A stretch of 64,000 bases of DNA, from NCBI RefSeq assembly GCF_018394335.1, contig NZ_CP074572.1, forward strand, positions 1 to 64,000, given 5' to 3'. The notes beneath the pieces were generated by a model. It made no database searches. It was given only the letters and a program-made list of their open reading frames with translations, and was not told the origin of the DNA. The DNA is from Shewanella dokdonensis. Lineage in GTDB: Bacteria; Pseudomonadota; Gammaproteobacteria; Enterobacterales; Shewanellaceae. Of the stretch, positions 1-9,871 are shown in pieces. The position numbers were made by a program, and so were the translations under genes. Each line of letters begins with the position of its first letter. Positions within the stretch are counted from its first letter, which is position 1.

Positions 1-268
1 TGAATTACCGCGTGGACGCGCAGCTCTATTTGCAGGTCCCGATCCTACGGTGGTGGTATCGTCCGCCATTACGGCAGTAAAAGCCTACATCAATGATAAC
101 CGCCGCCTCGGGCGCAGTGTCACCCTGTCCGGGTTATATGCAGCGCTGCATGTGGGCGGTGTGCAGCGGGTTGAGCTGCGGTCACCCACCGCGGATGTGC
201 ATTGTAGTATCAACCAGGCCGCCTTCTGTGACGACATTCAGGTGGTCTATGGAGGTATCGCGCAATGA
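1..268 (+). CDS. Baseplate assembly protein J (P2 gpJ-like), C-terminal part
   Basis: This is the C-terminal end of a Baseplate_J family protein, a baseplate wedge component of contractile-tail phages. It begins before the window. The first ~12 codons read in frame 3 and the rest in frame 2, which points to one missing G near position 40; after repair the text runs VPDPTVVV followed by a helix and the VTLSGLYAALHV segment typical of gpJ C-termini. Its stop overlaps the start of the next gene by 4 bp, as in P2 where J and I are translationally coupled. Family assignment rests on both sequence character and synteny. Confidence 0.8.
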   Translation, partial: ELPRGRAALFAGPDPTVVVSSAITAVKAYINDNRRLGRSVTLSGLYAALHVGGVQRVELRSPTADVHCSINQAAFCDDIQVVYGGIAQ

Positions 269-795
269 GTCATTCGCTATTACCGCCCAATGCCACTGCG
301 CTTGAGCGCCATCTGGAAACCGTGTTGCTGCGCGCCACCGAACTGCCAACCCCGCTGCGGGAGATATGGAACCCCGACACCTGCCCGGTAGCCTTGCTGC
401 CCTGGCTGGCCTGGTCTCTTGGGGTGACCACCTGGAAGTCCTACTGGCCGGAGTCCGTGCGCCGCAGCATCCTGCGCAGTGCTATTGAAACCAAACGCCG
501 ACAGGGCACTGCCCAATCAGTGCGTACCGTGGTGGAGTCCTTTGGTGCCGCCCTGGCACTGCGGGAAAGCCGTGAAGGCGCGCCCCATCACTTTGATATC
601 ACCATTAACGCCCCAGAAATGGACGGCGCCAGTATTACTGCCCAGTTTCAGCAGGACATCATTGATGAAGTGACGCGGGTGAAACCGGCGCGCTCATACA
701 TGACGGTCCAGGCTTCATTGACTGCCGACACCCGTTTATCGCTGGCCGGCGCGGTGCGCGCCGCCAATTACACCCGCTTGGAGTTAGCTGTATGA
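265..795 (+). CDS. Phage tail protein I (P2 gpI-like)
   Basis: The 176-residue product matches the tail protein I family in length (P2 gpI is 176 aa) and in its conserved elements: the early LPPNAT-LE segment, a central LLPWLAWSLGV block around residues 43-54, and the following W-x(8)-R and KRRQGTAQSVR motif around residues 77-87. gpI is a baseplate component linking the baseplate wedge to the tail fibre. The gene overlaps J by 4 bp and its stop overlaps the tail fibre start by 4 bp, so the three are probably translated in a coupled way. Confidence 0.93.
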   Translation: MSHSLLPPNATALERHLETVLLRATELPTPLREIWNPDTCPVALLPWLAWSLGVTTWKSYWPESVRRSILRSAIETKRRQGTAQSVRTVVESFGAALALRESREGAPHHFDITINAPEMDGASITAQFQQDIIDEVTRVKPARSYMTVQASLTADTRLSLAGAVRAANYTRLELAV

Positions 796-2882
796 ACCTC
801 ACCATCACCGCGGCGGGCCGCGCCGCCCTTATCAACGCCCAGAATACCGGCACCAACGCCATCACCATTACCGCGATTAGTCTGAGTGAAACCGCCTTTG
901 ACGCCACCCCCGACGTCACAACGCTGCCAAAGGAGATCAAACGCCTGGACACATTTGCTGGCGAACTGGTCGATGATGACACGCTGCATGTGACCATCCG
1001 CGATGAATCTAATGATGCTTACCAGTTAATCGCCTTTGGCCTCTATAGCGATGATGACACCCTGTTCGCGGTGTATTCACAGCCGGAAGTCATTCTGGAG
1101 AAAACCCCGAGCGCCGTGGCCTTGCTGGCGGTGGATATCAAGCTAGACGCTGCCGATGCTGCGCTTATCAACATCACCGGCGATACCAGCTTCATGCTGC
1201 CACCGGGCACAGAATCCGTACCGGGGCTGCTGCAACTGACACAGGACAGCTCACCACTGGATGACCGCCACCTGGCCGTCCACAGTGCGCGCGTGACCCA
1301 GATGATTAACCTGCGGTTTGCTGACAGCGGCCTGGACGACGTGGCCCACTGGAATGCCGCCTGGCATTGGGGCAATCATGCAGTGGCCGGCTATCGCTAT
1401 GCTGGCACCGGTAACGAGCAGGTGCGCAATAACAGCCAGCTCGATGCCCGCTATGTGCAGCAGGCCAGTCGCGGGGTCGCTGGCGGCGTGGCAACCCTGG
1501 ATGCCAATGCCAAAATCCCGCTCAATCAGATCAACGATTCAGTATTAGGTCAGGTCGAATACAAAGGCGTGTGGGATGCAGCCAACAACGTGCCGACACT
1601 GCCCAGCGTGCCCGCCAAGAAAGGCGATTACTACATTGTCAAAGTGGCCGGCAGTCAGTTTGGCCTTACCTTCGAGCTAGGCGACTGGCTCATTTCCAAT
1701 GGCAGCCAATGGGACAAGGTGGATAACACCGATGCGGTCTCTTCGGTGAATGGCCGTACCGGCCATGTGTCACTGAATGCCGCCGATGTGGGTGCTGCGC
1801 CCACCACACACAGCCACAGCTGGAGTCAGGTGTCTGGTATTCCGGCCACCGCCAGTCGCTGGCCGTCCTGGAGTGAAGTGAGCAGCAAGCCTGCCAGCTT
1901 TCCCCATCTGGGCACAGCCACACGGAATTGGGTGGTAACAACTATATCTCCGGGCTTGGCGGCGCCGTCCTTCTTTGGCTCGGGCAAACTGCGCTACCAG
2001 ATGCTGGGCAATGGCAGTAACGGTCTGGGGGCGTTCCAGGTATAAGCTGGAGTGATTGCCTGTGGATCTCAGCTTACAGCGGCACCGATGTAAAGGTGTC
2101 CAACCTGCTGTGCATGGACAAATCGGGCGCGGGTCGCATCGGCTTCAGACAGCAGGCGTATGACGCCAGCACCTGGGGCCAGTTTAACGAGATCTACCAC
2201 ACCGGACACAAGCCCAGCTATGCAGAAGTCGGTGCCGCCCCCGCCACACACAGCCACAGTTGGAGTCAGGTAGCCAATATCCCGGTGACCGCCAGCCGCT
2301 GGCCCGCCTGGAATGAAGTGAGCAGCAAGCCCGCCACTTTCCCACCGGCGGCCCACACGCACGACTATGTACCGACCGCCCGCAAGGTGAACGGCAAAGC
2401 CTTGACTGCCGATATCTCCCTGACGGCCGCCGATGTGGGGCCGCAGCCTCCTCGCACAGCCACAGCTGGAGTCAGGTGTCCGGTATTCCCGCCACCGCCA
2501 GTCGCTGGCCGTCCTGGAATGAAGTCAGCAGTAAACCGTCAAGTTTCACACCCTCGGCCCATAGCCACACCGGCAAGATGACCTTTACCCTGCTGTTAGG
2601 TTCTGCCGTTGCACAGGGGAACTTCACCCTGTCCGCGCCGTACTCCAGTTTTGATGGATTGGTGGTAATTGCCGGCGGTGATGACAGCTCCTATGCAGCC
2701 ATGAGCTTTCTGCCCACCGACATGCTCAATGCGGTGAGGTCGCTGGGACTGGATGTGTGCTGCTACAGTCTGATGGCATTCGCTTCCGGGGCTATTTCAG
2801 CAGCAACAACCAGACCTTTGTCACCACCTCGGAAAACGCCAAGGTACACCGCATTTATGGCTACAAATACACGGTGAGTTAA
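792..2882 (+). CDS. Tail fibre protein (P2 gpH-like), frame broken three times
   Basis: The N-terminal ~150 residues resemble the conserved P2 gpH/DUF3751-type tail-collar attachment region, and the rest is a repetitive receptor-binding fibre with repeated HSHSWSQV and WPSWxEVSSKP blocks. The gene reads in three successive frames. Restoring one G in each of the G-runs near 2027-2031, 2437-2440 and 2745-2747 gives one open frame of about 697 codons ending in TAA at 2880-2882. P2 gpH is about 669 aa. No tail-fibre assembly chaperone (gpG family) follows: the next 110 bp hold no gene. The three breaks are most likely sequencing errors. Confidence 0.85.
1809..2545 (+). repeat. Three coding repeats in the tail fibre shaft
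   Basis: Near-identical ~95-bp coding units start at about 1809, 2249 and 2454. Each encodes HSHSWSQV, then IPxTASRWPxW, then EVSSKP followed by F. Such modules are usual in the distal part of Mu- and P2-type fibres, where recombination between copies can alter host range. Confidence 0.85.
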
Positions 2883-2993
2883 CGCCGTCCATTACCCCGC
2901 GAGAGTCACCCCTCAAGCCTTTGCCTGGCTCCTGATGGGTTTGCAAGCTAACGCTGCTAATGCTGAGTTTGCAAACCTCATGGAGCCCACTTT

Positions 2994-4166
2994 ATGTCTG
3001 ATTACCACCATGGTGTGCGTGTCGTTGAAATCAACGAAGGCACCCGCACCATCCGAACTGTTGCGACTTCGGTGATTGGGATTGTCGCCACTGGCGATGA
3101 CGCTGATGTTGACCAATTCCCGCTGAACCAACCGGTGCTGCTGACCACCCCGAAAAATGCCATTGGCAAGGCCGGTAAAACCGGCACCTTGAAACAAACC
3201 CTGACGGCCATCACCAATGTGGTCAATACCATGGTGGTCGTAGTGCGGGTTGCCAGTGGTGCCGATGACGCCGAAACCTCTGCCAACGTGATTGGTACCG
3301 TCACCGAAGACGGCCAGTACACCGGCATACAGGCGCTGCTGGCCGCGCAGTCACAACTTGGCGTGAAACCCCGTATTCTGGGGGTGCCGGGACTCGATAC
3401 CCTGCCAGTCACCACCGCCTTGTGTGCCGTTGCCAAGAAACTGCGCGCCTTTGTGTATGCCTATGCGCATGACTGCGCCACCAAAGAAGCGGTGGCCGCT
3501 TACCGCGAGAATTTTGGCGACCGCGAACTGATGCTCATTTGGCCGGAGTTTATCGAATTCAACACCGATACCGCACAAAGCAGTGCTGTGCCGGCAACCG
3601 CTTATGCCCTGGGCTTACGCGCTTACATTGATAAGACTGTGGGCTGGCACAAGACGCTATCCAACGTCACGGTGCCGAACGTCACCGGTATTTCCAAGCA
3701 GGTATTCTGGGACTTGCAGGACCCGGATACCGATGCCGGGTACCTCAACAGTCACGATATCACCACTCTCATCCGGCAGGACGGCTTTCGCTTCTGGGGT
3801 TCACGCACCTGCACCGAAGATCCGCTGTTTGCCTTTGAAAACTACACCCGCACCGCACAGGTACTGGCCGACACCGTGGCCGATGCACACCTGTGGGCCA
3901 TTGATAAACCGCTGACCCCCACACTGGTGAAAGACATTATCGAAGGTATCAATGCCAAGTTCCGCGAACTCAAGGGCCAGGGCTATATTGTTGACGGCAC
4001 TGCCTGGTACAACGAGGACCTCAACGAAGCTGCTACCCTCAAGGCGGGCAAGCTGTATATCGATTATGACTACACGCCGGTACCGCCATTGGAAGATTTG
4101 ACCTTCCAGCAGCGCATTACTGACACCTATCTGGCCGATTTTGCTGCCGCCGTGGCAGCGGCATAA
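2994..4166 (+). CDS. Tail sheath protein (P2 gpFI-like)
   Basis: A 390-residue product (P2 FI is 396 aa) with the typical N-terminus MSDYHHGVRVVEINEGTR and the downstream IGIVATGDDAD segment of P2-type contractile sheath subunits. Sheath subunits polymerise around the tail tube and contract at infection. The C-terminal region (from about residue 300, KPLTPTLVKDIIEGINAKFRELK) is the conserved sheath C-domain. It is intact and followed after 9 bp by the tube gene. Confidence 0.95.
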   Translation: MSDYHHGVRVVEINEGTRTIRTVATSVIGIVATGDDADVDQFPLNQPVLLTTPKNAIGKAGKTGTLKQTLTAITNVVNTMVVVVRVASGADDAETSANVIGTVTEDGQYTGIQALLAAQSQLGVKPRILGVPGLDTLPVTTALCAVAKKLRAFVYAYAHDCATKEAVAAYRENFGDRELMLIWPEFIEFNTDTAQSSAVPATAYALGLRAYIDKTVGWHKTLSNVTVPNVTGISKQVFWDLQDPDTDAGYLNSHDITTLIRQDGFRFWGSRTCTEDPLFAFENYTRTAQVLADTVADAHLWAIDKPLTPTLVKDIIEGINAKFRELKGQGYIVDGTAWYNEDLNEAATLKAGKLYIDYDYTPVPPLEDLTFQQRITDTYLADFAAAVAAA

Positions 4167-4175
4167 GGAATTCCC

Positions 4176-4694
4176 ATGGCATTACCCCGTAAGTTAAAAC
4201 ACCTCAACGTGTTTATTGATGGCGAAAGCTGGGTCGGTGAAGCAGAAGAATTCACCCCGGCCAAGCTGACCCGCAAGTTTGACCCCTATCGCGGTGGCGG
4301 TATGCCCGGTGCCGCCAATATCGACATGGGGCTGGATGATGCAGCCCTGGATATCGAGTTTGTGTTCGCTGGCTACAGTGAAGCCATCACCAAGCGCCAG
4401 GGAGCCAGCAAGATTGATGGCGTACCGCTGCGCTTTGCCGGGTCATTCCAGCGCGATGACACGGGCGAGGTATCCACCGTTGAAATCGTCTGCCGCGGCC
4501 GCTTCAAGGAGATTGACCGTGGCACCTTCAAGAATGGCGAGAACAGCACCTCCAAAGCCAGCATGAGCTGCACCTATTACAAAGAGGTGCTGGATGGTCA
4601 GGTGCTGCATGAAATCGATGTCATCAACATGATTGAAATCGGCCCGGATGGTGTTGACCGCATGGCCGAGCACCGCAAAGCCATTGGCCTCTGA
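4176..4694 (+). CDS. Major tail tube protein (P2 gpFII-like)
   Basis: A 172-residue protein, the same length as P2 FII (172 aa). It starts MALPRKLKHLNVFIDGESW, a signature of the family, and carries a central MPGAANIDMGLD segment that is also conserved. It forms the inner tube of the contractile tail. It follows the sheath by 9 bp and belongs to the same late operon. Confidence 0.95.
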   Translation: MALPRKLKHLNVFIDGESWVGEAEEFTPAKLTRKFDPYRGGGMPGAANIDMGLDDAALDIEFVFAGYSEAITKRQGASKIDGVPLRFAGSFQRDDTGEVSTVEIVCRGRFKEIDRGTFKNGENSTSKASMSCTYYKEVLDGQVLHEIDVINMIEIGPDGVDRMAEHRKAIGL

Positions 4695-4757
4695 TTGTTC
4701 CGACCCGTGCCCACCTTGGGCATGGGGATTTTTAGCGTTTACCTTTGAGGAAATCCC

Positions 4758-5050
4758 ATGAGCACTGAAACCGTCACGCTCGATAACCCTATCCAACGCG
4801 GTGATACACAGATCACCGACATTACCCTGCGCAAACCCAAAGCCGGTGAACTGCGCGGCCTAAACCTCAATGACATTCTCAACATGGATGTCAATTCCCT
4901 CACGGTACTGCTGCCACGTATCTCCAGTCCGATGCTCACCAAAGACGAAGCGCGCCAGTTGGAGCCCGAAGACTTGCTGCTGTTAGGGGCGCTGTCGCCA
5001 ATTTTTTGTTGCCGAAGCAGCTGCGGGAACCCAGCTCCCCGGATGCGTAG
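4758..5050 (+). CDS. Tail assembly chaperone, short form (P2 gpE-like, TAC_7)
   Basis: The product starts MSTETVTLDNPIQRGDTQI and carries the TLRKPKAGELRG block of the P2-type tail assembly chaperone family. As given, the frame leaves the family pattern after LLLLGALS. Adding one G to the run at 4986-4989 restores LGGAVANFLLPK, the usual family C-terminus, and a TAG stop at 5048-5050 (97 codons). With that repair the slippery heptamer at 5002-5008 falls exactly in phase for a -1 shift into E'. gpE and gpE+E' assist the tape measure in tail assembly. Confidence 0.85.
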
Positions 5051-5196
5051 ATGACCTGATGGCGGATATCGCCATCATCTTTCACTGGCCGCCGAGCGAA
5101 ATGGCGGCCTTTACCCTGGATGAACTGCAGCACTGGCACACCCTGGCGGTGAGCCGCTGGAACCGAGTGAATAGCGCTGAGAATGCCGATGAATAG
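4758..5196 (+). CDS. Tail assembly chaperone, frameshifted long form (gpE+E')
   Basis: After the -1 shift at 5002-5008 the extension reads VAEAAAGTQLPGCVDDLMAD, then IAIIFHWPPSEMAAFTLDEL and ends near NSAENADE. The FHWPPSEM-x(6)-L segment is the recognised gpE' signature in P2-like phages. Its end overlaps the start of the tape measure gene (5189), as in P2. The assignment depends on the one-base repair at 4986-4989 but the E' frame itself is clean. Confidence 0.8.
5002..5008 (+). promoter_or_regulatory. Programmed -1 frameshift site (T TTT TTG) for gpE+E'
   Basis: TTTTTTG sits 40 bp before the E stop. In the repaired E frame it reads T_TTT_TTG, the canonical phasing for -1 slippage and the same heptamer reported for P2 gene E. 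The -1 frame is open from here to TAG at 5194-5196. The combined product would be about 146 residues, close to the 142 aa of P2 E+E'. Confidence 0.85.
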
Positions 5197-7800
5197 ATTA
5201 CAGCTCCAGGTGATTTTAGCCGCCGTTGACAAGGTCACCGCGCCACTGAAAAAGATGCGCGGCGCCGGGCTCAACACCCAGCAAGCATTCAAGGAAACCC
5301 GTGCCAAGGTAAAGCAGTTGGAGCAGCAGACCCGACAGGTACAAGGCTATCGCAACACCGCCAAGCAGTTAGGCATGACCTCGGTACAGCTTAAAGACGC
5401 GCGGGACCAGATGGCCCGGCTAGCGCAGGAGATGAAAGCCAGCACTGCGCCGAGCAAGACCCTGACCCGCAGTTATGCCGCGGCGCAGCGTGAAGCGGTA
5501 CGGCTCAAGACCCAGCAGCAACAGCTGGCGATTTCACAGCAGCGGCAGCGCACTGCCCTGCGTGAAGCGGGCATTGATACCCGTCACTTAAGCCGCTATC
5601 AGCGGGAACTCTCCGCGTCACTGGCACGCGCCAATGACCAGCTCAAGCAACAAAAAGACCGGTTAGCGCAGCTTTCTGCCCAGCAGAAAAGCTTAACGCT
5701 GCGCGCCAGCAACTGACCAACAGCCGAGCCGTTGCCTCAACCCTCGCCGGCAAAGGTGCCGCAGCCATAGCAACCGGTGGCGCGGCTTATATGCCGGAGC
5801 GCGCTGCTGGCGCCTGGAGTGGAATACCAGACCGCCCAGTCCAAGGTACAGGCGCTCACCCGCCTGGATGCCAACAGCCCGCAGCTTAAAGCGCTGCGCC
5901 AGCGGCCCGGCAACTGGGAGCTGATACCAGTTTTACCGCCACCGATGTGTCCCGCGGTCAGGCGTTTCTCGCCATGGCTGGCTTTACCCCTGAGAGCATC
6001 CGGGCGGCCATGCCGTCCATGCTCGATTTGTCCAAAGCGGGCGATATTGACCTGGCCCGCACCGCCGATATCAGCTCTAACATCCTGTCCGCATTCAAGC
6101 TGCCAGCCAGTGAGATGACCCAGGTGGCCGATGTGCTGGCACTGACCATGACCACCTCTAACGTGGACTTGGAGATGCTGGCCGAAACCATGAAGTACAT
6201 GGGGCCGATTGCACAAACGGCGGGCATGAAGCTTTCCGAAGCGGCCGCCGCGGCGGGCCTGCTCGGTAACATCGGCATCCAGGCATCCAACTCCGGTACC
6301 GCACTGCGCGCCATGCTCAACCGTCTGGCCGGTCCTACCAAACAGGCCAAGGCACTGTTTGAGGAACTAGGCGTCAACACCAAAGACGCCAAGGGCAATA
6401 TGCGCAACATCATCACGGTGATGACCGATGTTGCCAAGGCCACTGAAAAGATGGGCTCCGCTGACCGTCTGAGCATCTACAAGACCCTGTTTGGTGAAGA
6501 AGCCGCCAGCGGCATGAATGAACTGATAGGTCAGGCCGGCAGTCAGGGCTTTGCCAAGTATGCCCGGCAGCTTGCCACCGAAAGCCGGGGCGTAGCCAAA
6601 CAGATGTCCCAGGTAATGACCGATAACATCAAAGGCGATTTAGATACGCTCTATTCCGCCGTGGATAATGTGCGTATCCAGTTGTTTGAAGGCGATAGCG
6701 ATAACCTCCGCGGTCTTGTCCGGGACATTACCGACGTGGTGCGCGCCATCGGCGGCTGGGTAAAAGCCAACCCGGCACTGGCGAGCGGCCTGCTCAAAGG
6801 CGCACTGGCTATCTCCACCCTGGCTGCGGCCGGCGGCGGGCTGGCGGTAATGATAGCCGGCTTAATCGGTCCTTTTGCCATGCTGAGCTACAGCGCCAGC
6901 GTGCTGGGCATCAAGTCACTGCCCGCCCTTGGCCGTGGGCTGGGACTGGTCACCGGACTGTTCAAGGGCTTGCTGCTGGGGATACGGAGTCTGTCGCTGG
7001 CGCTACTCACCACGCCGTTTGGCTGGATAGTGCTGGGGATTGCGGGGCTGGTGACCGCTGGCTATCTGTTAGTCACCCACTGGGACAGTGTTAAACAATA
7101 CCTGCTGCAGTTCTGGGATGCTATCAAGCCTGGATTCGTGGCCGGCTGGAATATTATCAAGCAGGTGTTTAGCTGGTCACCCATGGGCTTTATTACCAGT
7201 CACTTTGCTGACATCAAGGCCTTTCTGGGCAGCTTGCCGCAGCAGTTCAGCACCTTGGGCGGCCTTATCATGGATGGGCTGATCGTCGGCATCCAGGGCA
7301 AGTTTACCGGCCTCAAGGATTCTCTGGGCAACATTATCAACGGCTCGGTAGATTGGGTGAAAAGCCTGCTGGGCATTCACTCGCCGAGCCGGGTATTTGC
7401 CGCCATTGGTGATTACACCATGCAGGGTTTATCGCTGGGGCTTGAGCGCTCGAGCGACACCCCGCTGCAGTCGGTGGCAAGTCTCAGTAAAACCCTCAAG
7501 GCCACCACGCTATCGCTCGGTCTTGCCGGCACACCGATGCTGGCAACCGCCAACGAGACAGAACTGCCCACACCCGGCGCACAAGAAACACCACCGCTGA
7601 CCCACGCGCGGGGAGTCAACCCGCGACAACGCCAACCGGCAGCGGTTTACATCGATGCCGGCATCAATGCGCCTATCACTATTCAGACGCAACTCGGCAT
7701 GGATAACCAGGCCATCCTGACGCTATTGCGTCAAGAGCTGGACCGCCGAGAACAACAACAGCAGGCACGCCTTCGCAGTTGCCTGCAGGATTTGGAGTAA
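5189..7800 (+). CDS. Tape measure protein (P2 gpT-like), frame broken near its 5' end
   Basis: A large (about 870 codons) tail length ruler and chaperone client. The start is taken as the ATG giving MNRLQLQVILAAVDKVTAPL, typical of P2 gpT homologues; an ATG two codons earlier is possible. Residues ~30-170 are coiled coil rich in Q, K and R. The TP901-type core lies at ~200-420, hydrophobic and glycine-rich membrane segments at ~470-560, then an SPMGF block and the LLGIHSPSRVFAAIGDYTMQ motif. Four one-base losses are needed to join the frames, near 5687-5690, two between 5785 and 5812, and one near 5903. From about 5947 on it is intact. Confidence 0.88.
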
Positions 7801-7805
7801 CCACC

Positions 7806-8249
7806 ATGATGATGACCCTGGGGTATTTTGTGTTTAGCCGTAAAACCGTGCCGTTTCAGAGCACCGAGCAGACCATGCTGTGGCGCCACCCCAGTAATGC
7901 CCGGGTCAACGCCAGACCAGTCAGCCAGTTCCTGGGGCCCGGCGATGAAACCCTGACGCTCAGCGGGGTACTGGTACCGGAAATTACCGGCAACGACCTC
8001 ACACTGGGGTTACTGGTGAAGATGGCCGACAAGGGCGCGCCCTACCCGCTGATTGATGGCACCGGCAAGGTCTATGGTCATTACGTCATTGAGAAAATCA
8101 GTCGCAGCCGCAGCGCCTTCTTTGATGATGGCGCGCCGCGCAAGATTGAGTTTTCCATCGAGTTAAAACGGGTGGACGAGCAGGACCTGCCCGGTCTGCT
8201 GCAACTGACCAGCAGCATTAACCTGCTGCGCGATTTGAGGAACCTGTAA
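7806..8249 (+). CDS. Tail protein U (P2 gpU-like)
   Basis: A 147-residue tail completion protein. It starts MMMTLGYFVFSRKTVPFQS and contains the family's QxxxWRHPSN block around residues 20-30. The C-terminal KIEFSIELKRVDE strand is typical of gpU. I chose the ATG at 7806, which is 5 bp after the stop of T; an upstream in-frame GTG-type start would overlap T by 22 bp. It ends in a 1-bp overlap with D. Confidence 0.92.
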   Translation: MMMTLGYFVFSRKTVPFQSTEQTMLWRHPSNARVNARPVSQFLGPGDETLTLSGVLVPEITGNDLTLGLLVKMADKGAPYPLIDGTGKVYGHYVIEKISRSRSAFFDDGAPRKIEFSIELKRVDEQDLPGLLQLTSSINLLRDLRNL

Positions 8250-9265
8250 TGCAGCCGGATTACCGTATTGTGGTGGATGGCAAGGACATCAGCAGCAAAC
8301 TCCGGCCACGGCTGATCAGCCTGACACTGGAAGACAAACGGGGTTTTGAGGCGGACACCCTGGAGCTGCAACTGGATGACAGTGACGGCCAACTGCAGTT
8401 ACCCCGCAAAGGCGCCAGCATGCAGGTACTGCTGGGCTGGCAAGGGGAAGGACTGGTGAATAAAGGCCGCTACACCATTGATGAAATCAGCCACAGCGGT
8501 CCCCCAGATGTGCTTACCCTGCGCGGCAATGCCGCCAATCTGCGTGGCAGTCTGCAAAAGCTGCAGGAGCAAAGCTGGCATGGCGTCACCGTGCAAACTC
8601 TGGTGGATACCATCGCCAACCGTCATACGCTCAAAGCGGTGGTAACCCAGGCCCTTGCCAGCGAACTGATTGACCATATTGACCAGGCCAGCGAATCCGA
8701 TGCGGGCTTTCTCACCCGGCTGGCGCAGCAGTTTGATGCCATCGCGACCGTCAAAGCCGACAACCTGCTGTTTATCAAAGCCGGACAGGCGCAAAGCGGC
8801 AGCGGGCAACCGCTCCCGATCAGCACCATTACCCGCAGCAGCGGCGACCGTCACAGCTTTAACGTGGCCGACCGCGAAAGTTATTCTGGGGTGATTGCCT
8901 ACTGGCAGGACACCAAAGGCGCGAAACGCCAGAGCCTCACTGCCAAACGACAATCAGCCAAGGATGACAAACAGGTGCTGATTGGTGATGACGACAATGT
9001 GAAAATCCTGCGCCACATCTATGCCAGCAAAGAGAACGCCAAACGTGCCGCCCGGGCAGAATGGGACAAACTTCAGCGCGGGGTAGCGCGTCTGCAGTTA
9101 ACGCTTGCAAAAGGAGATCCGACACTGTTTCCCGAATGTCCTGTGACGGTATCAGGCTTCAAACAGGAGATTGACCAGCTCGGCTGGCTGCTGGTCAATG
9201 TGCGGCACGAGGTCAGAGACTCAGGTTATACGAGTCAGTTGGAATTTGAGGTCAAAAACGAATAA
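8249..9265 (+). CDS. Late control protein D (P2 gpD-like)
   Basis: A 338-residue protein of the phage late control D / GPD family, a baseplate hub component of contractile tails. It shows MQPDYRIVVDGKDIS at the start, LISLTLEDKRGFEADTLEL around residues 23-41 and a central AxxxxGFLTRLAQQFDAIATVK block near 145-168, all characteristic of the family. It is the last late gene before the accessory cargo, as in P2 where D precedes ogr. Confidence 0.94.
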   Translation: MQPDYRIVVDGKDISSKLRPRLISLTLEDKRGFEADTLELQLDDSDGQLQLPRKGASMQVLLGWQGEGLVNKGRYTIDEISHSGPPDVLTLRGNAANLRGSLQKLQEQSWHGVTVQTLVDTIANRHTLKAVVTQALASELIDHIDQASESDAGFLTRLAQQFDAIATVKADNLLFIKAGQAQSGSGQPLPISTITRSSGDRHSFNVADRESYSGVIAYWQDTKGAKRQSLTAKRQSAKDDKQVLIGDDDNVKILRHIYASKENAKRAARAEWDKLQRGVARLQLTLAKGDPTLFPECPVTVSGFKQEIDQLGWLLVNVRHEVRDSGYTSQLEFEVKNE

Positions 9266-9871
9266 TCACTTATTAGCTTCATTTTCATTGCTTTTATTCA
9301 ACTCGTTTGTTCTGTACATATCATACCAAGAAGACACACGAAATATGGCCATAGTTGCAGCCACCGCAGACATCAGAGAATAAACAAAAATAAAATAACC
9401 AATAAAATCACCAACTAAGCATAGTTTATAGAAATCATGACCAAAAATTCCTAACAACCAATGATCTTTTGGTAACGGGAAATAATACGCTTTCGCTAAT
9501 ACAGCACAAAATATGGCTAGCATTTGTAACAATATGAAGTGAACAAAAGCTGAGTTAACTTGCATGTAAGAAGATACTTTGCCATTTTCTTCGTTACTGT
9601 TTTGGTTAGGCTGATTCATCTCGGAACCGGCAATTAGCTTTCTGAAATCATCATCACCAATAGCCATCCACATAGCGAACCCACCAAGTGAAAAGCCTAG
9701 CACACTTGGCATAATTGAAAGTACATCATTCCACCAGTTAGGCTTTGTCCAATGAGGGAATAGAACTGCTGTAAGGACGATTGAGATCCAAAAATAGGAA
9801 CTAGTAAACAAGGCTCTAAAACCGCCATATGCTATCCAATACCTACTAAAAATGTTGGTTTTTCCCATCAT
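9266..9871 (-). CDS. Membrane protein of an HTH/DUF4747-like operon
   Basis: A 201-residue AT-rich gene I do not recognise. The protein has about four hydrophobic segments: residues ~17-40, ~50-72, ~105-130 and ~145-178. A polar loop rich in N, Q and E lies at ~80-98, and a charged tail at the C-terminus (TNELNKSNENEANK). It is the last gene of a leftward trio, with its ATG overlapping the stop of the middle gene by 4 bp (ATGA), so translation is coupled. It converges on gene D with no gap. A membrane effector or anchor role is inference from the arrangement only. Confidence 0.75.
   Translation of the reverse strand: MMGKTNIFSRYWIAYGGFRALFTSSYFWISIVLTAVLFPHWTKPNWWNDVLSIMPSVLGFSLGGFAMWMAIGDDDFRKLIAGSEMNQPNQNSNEENGKVSSYMQVNSAFVHFILLQMLAIFCAVLAKAYYFPLPKDHWLLGIFGHDFYKLCLVGDFIGYFIFVYSLMSAVAATMAIFRVSSWYDMYRTNELNKSNENEANK

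Noticed and set aside
5777..6118. Separate 113-codon gene inside the tape measure region
   Set aside because: Its text from residue ~11 to ~50 is part of the tape measure protein read between two frame breaks.
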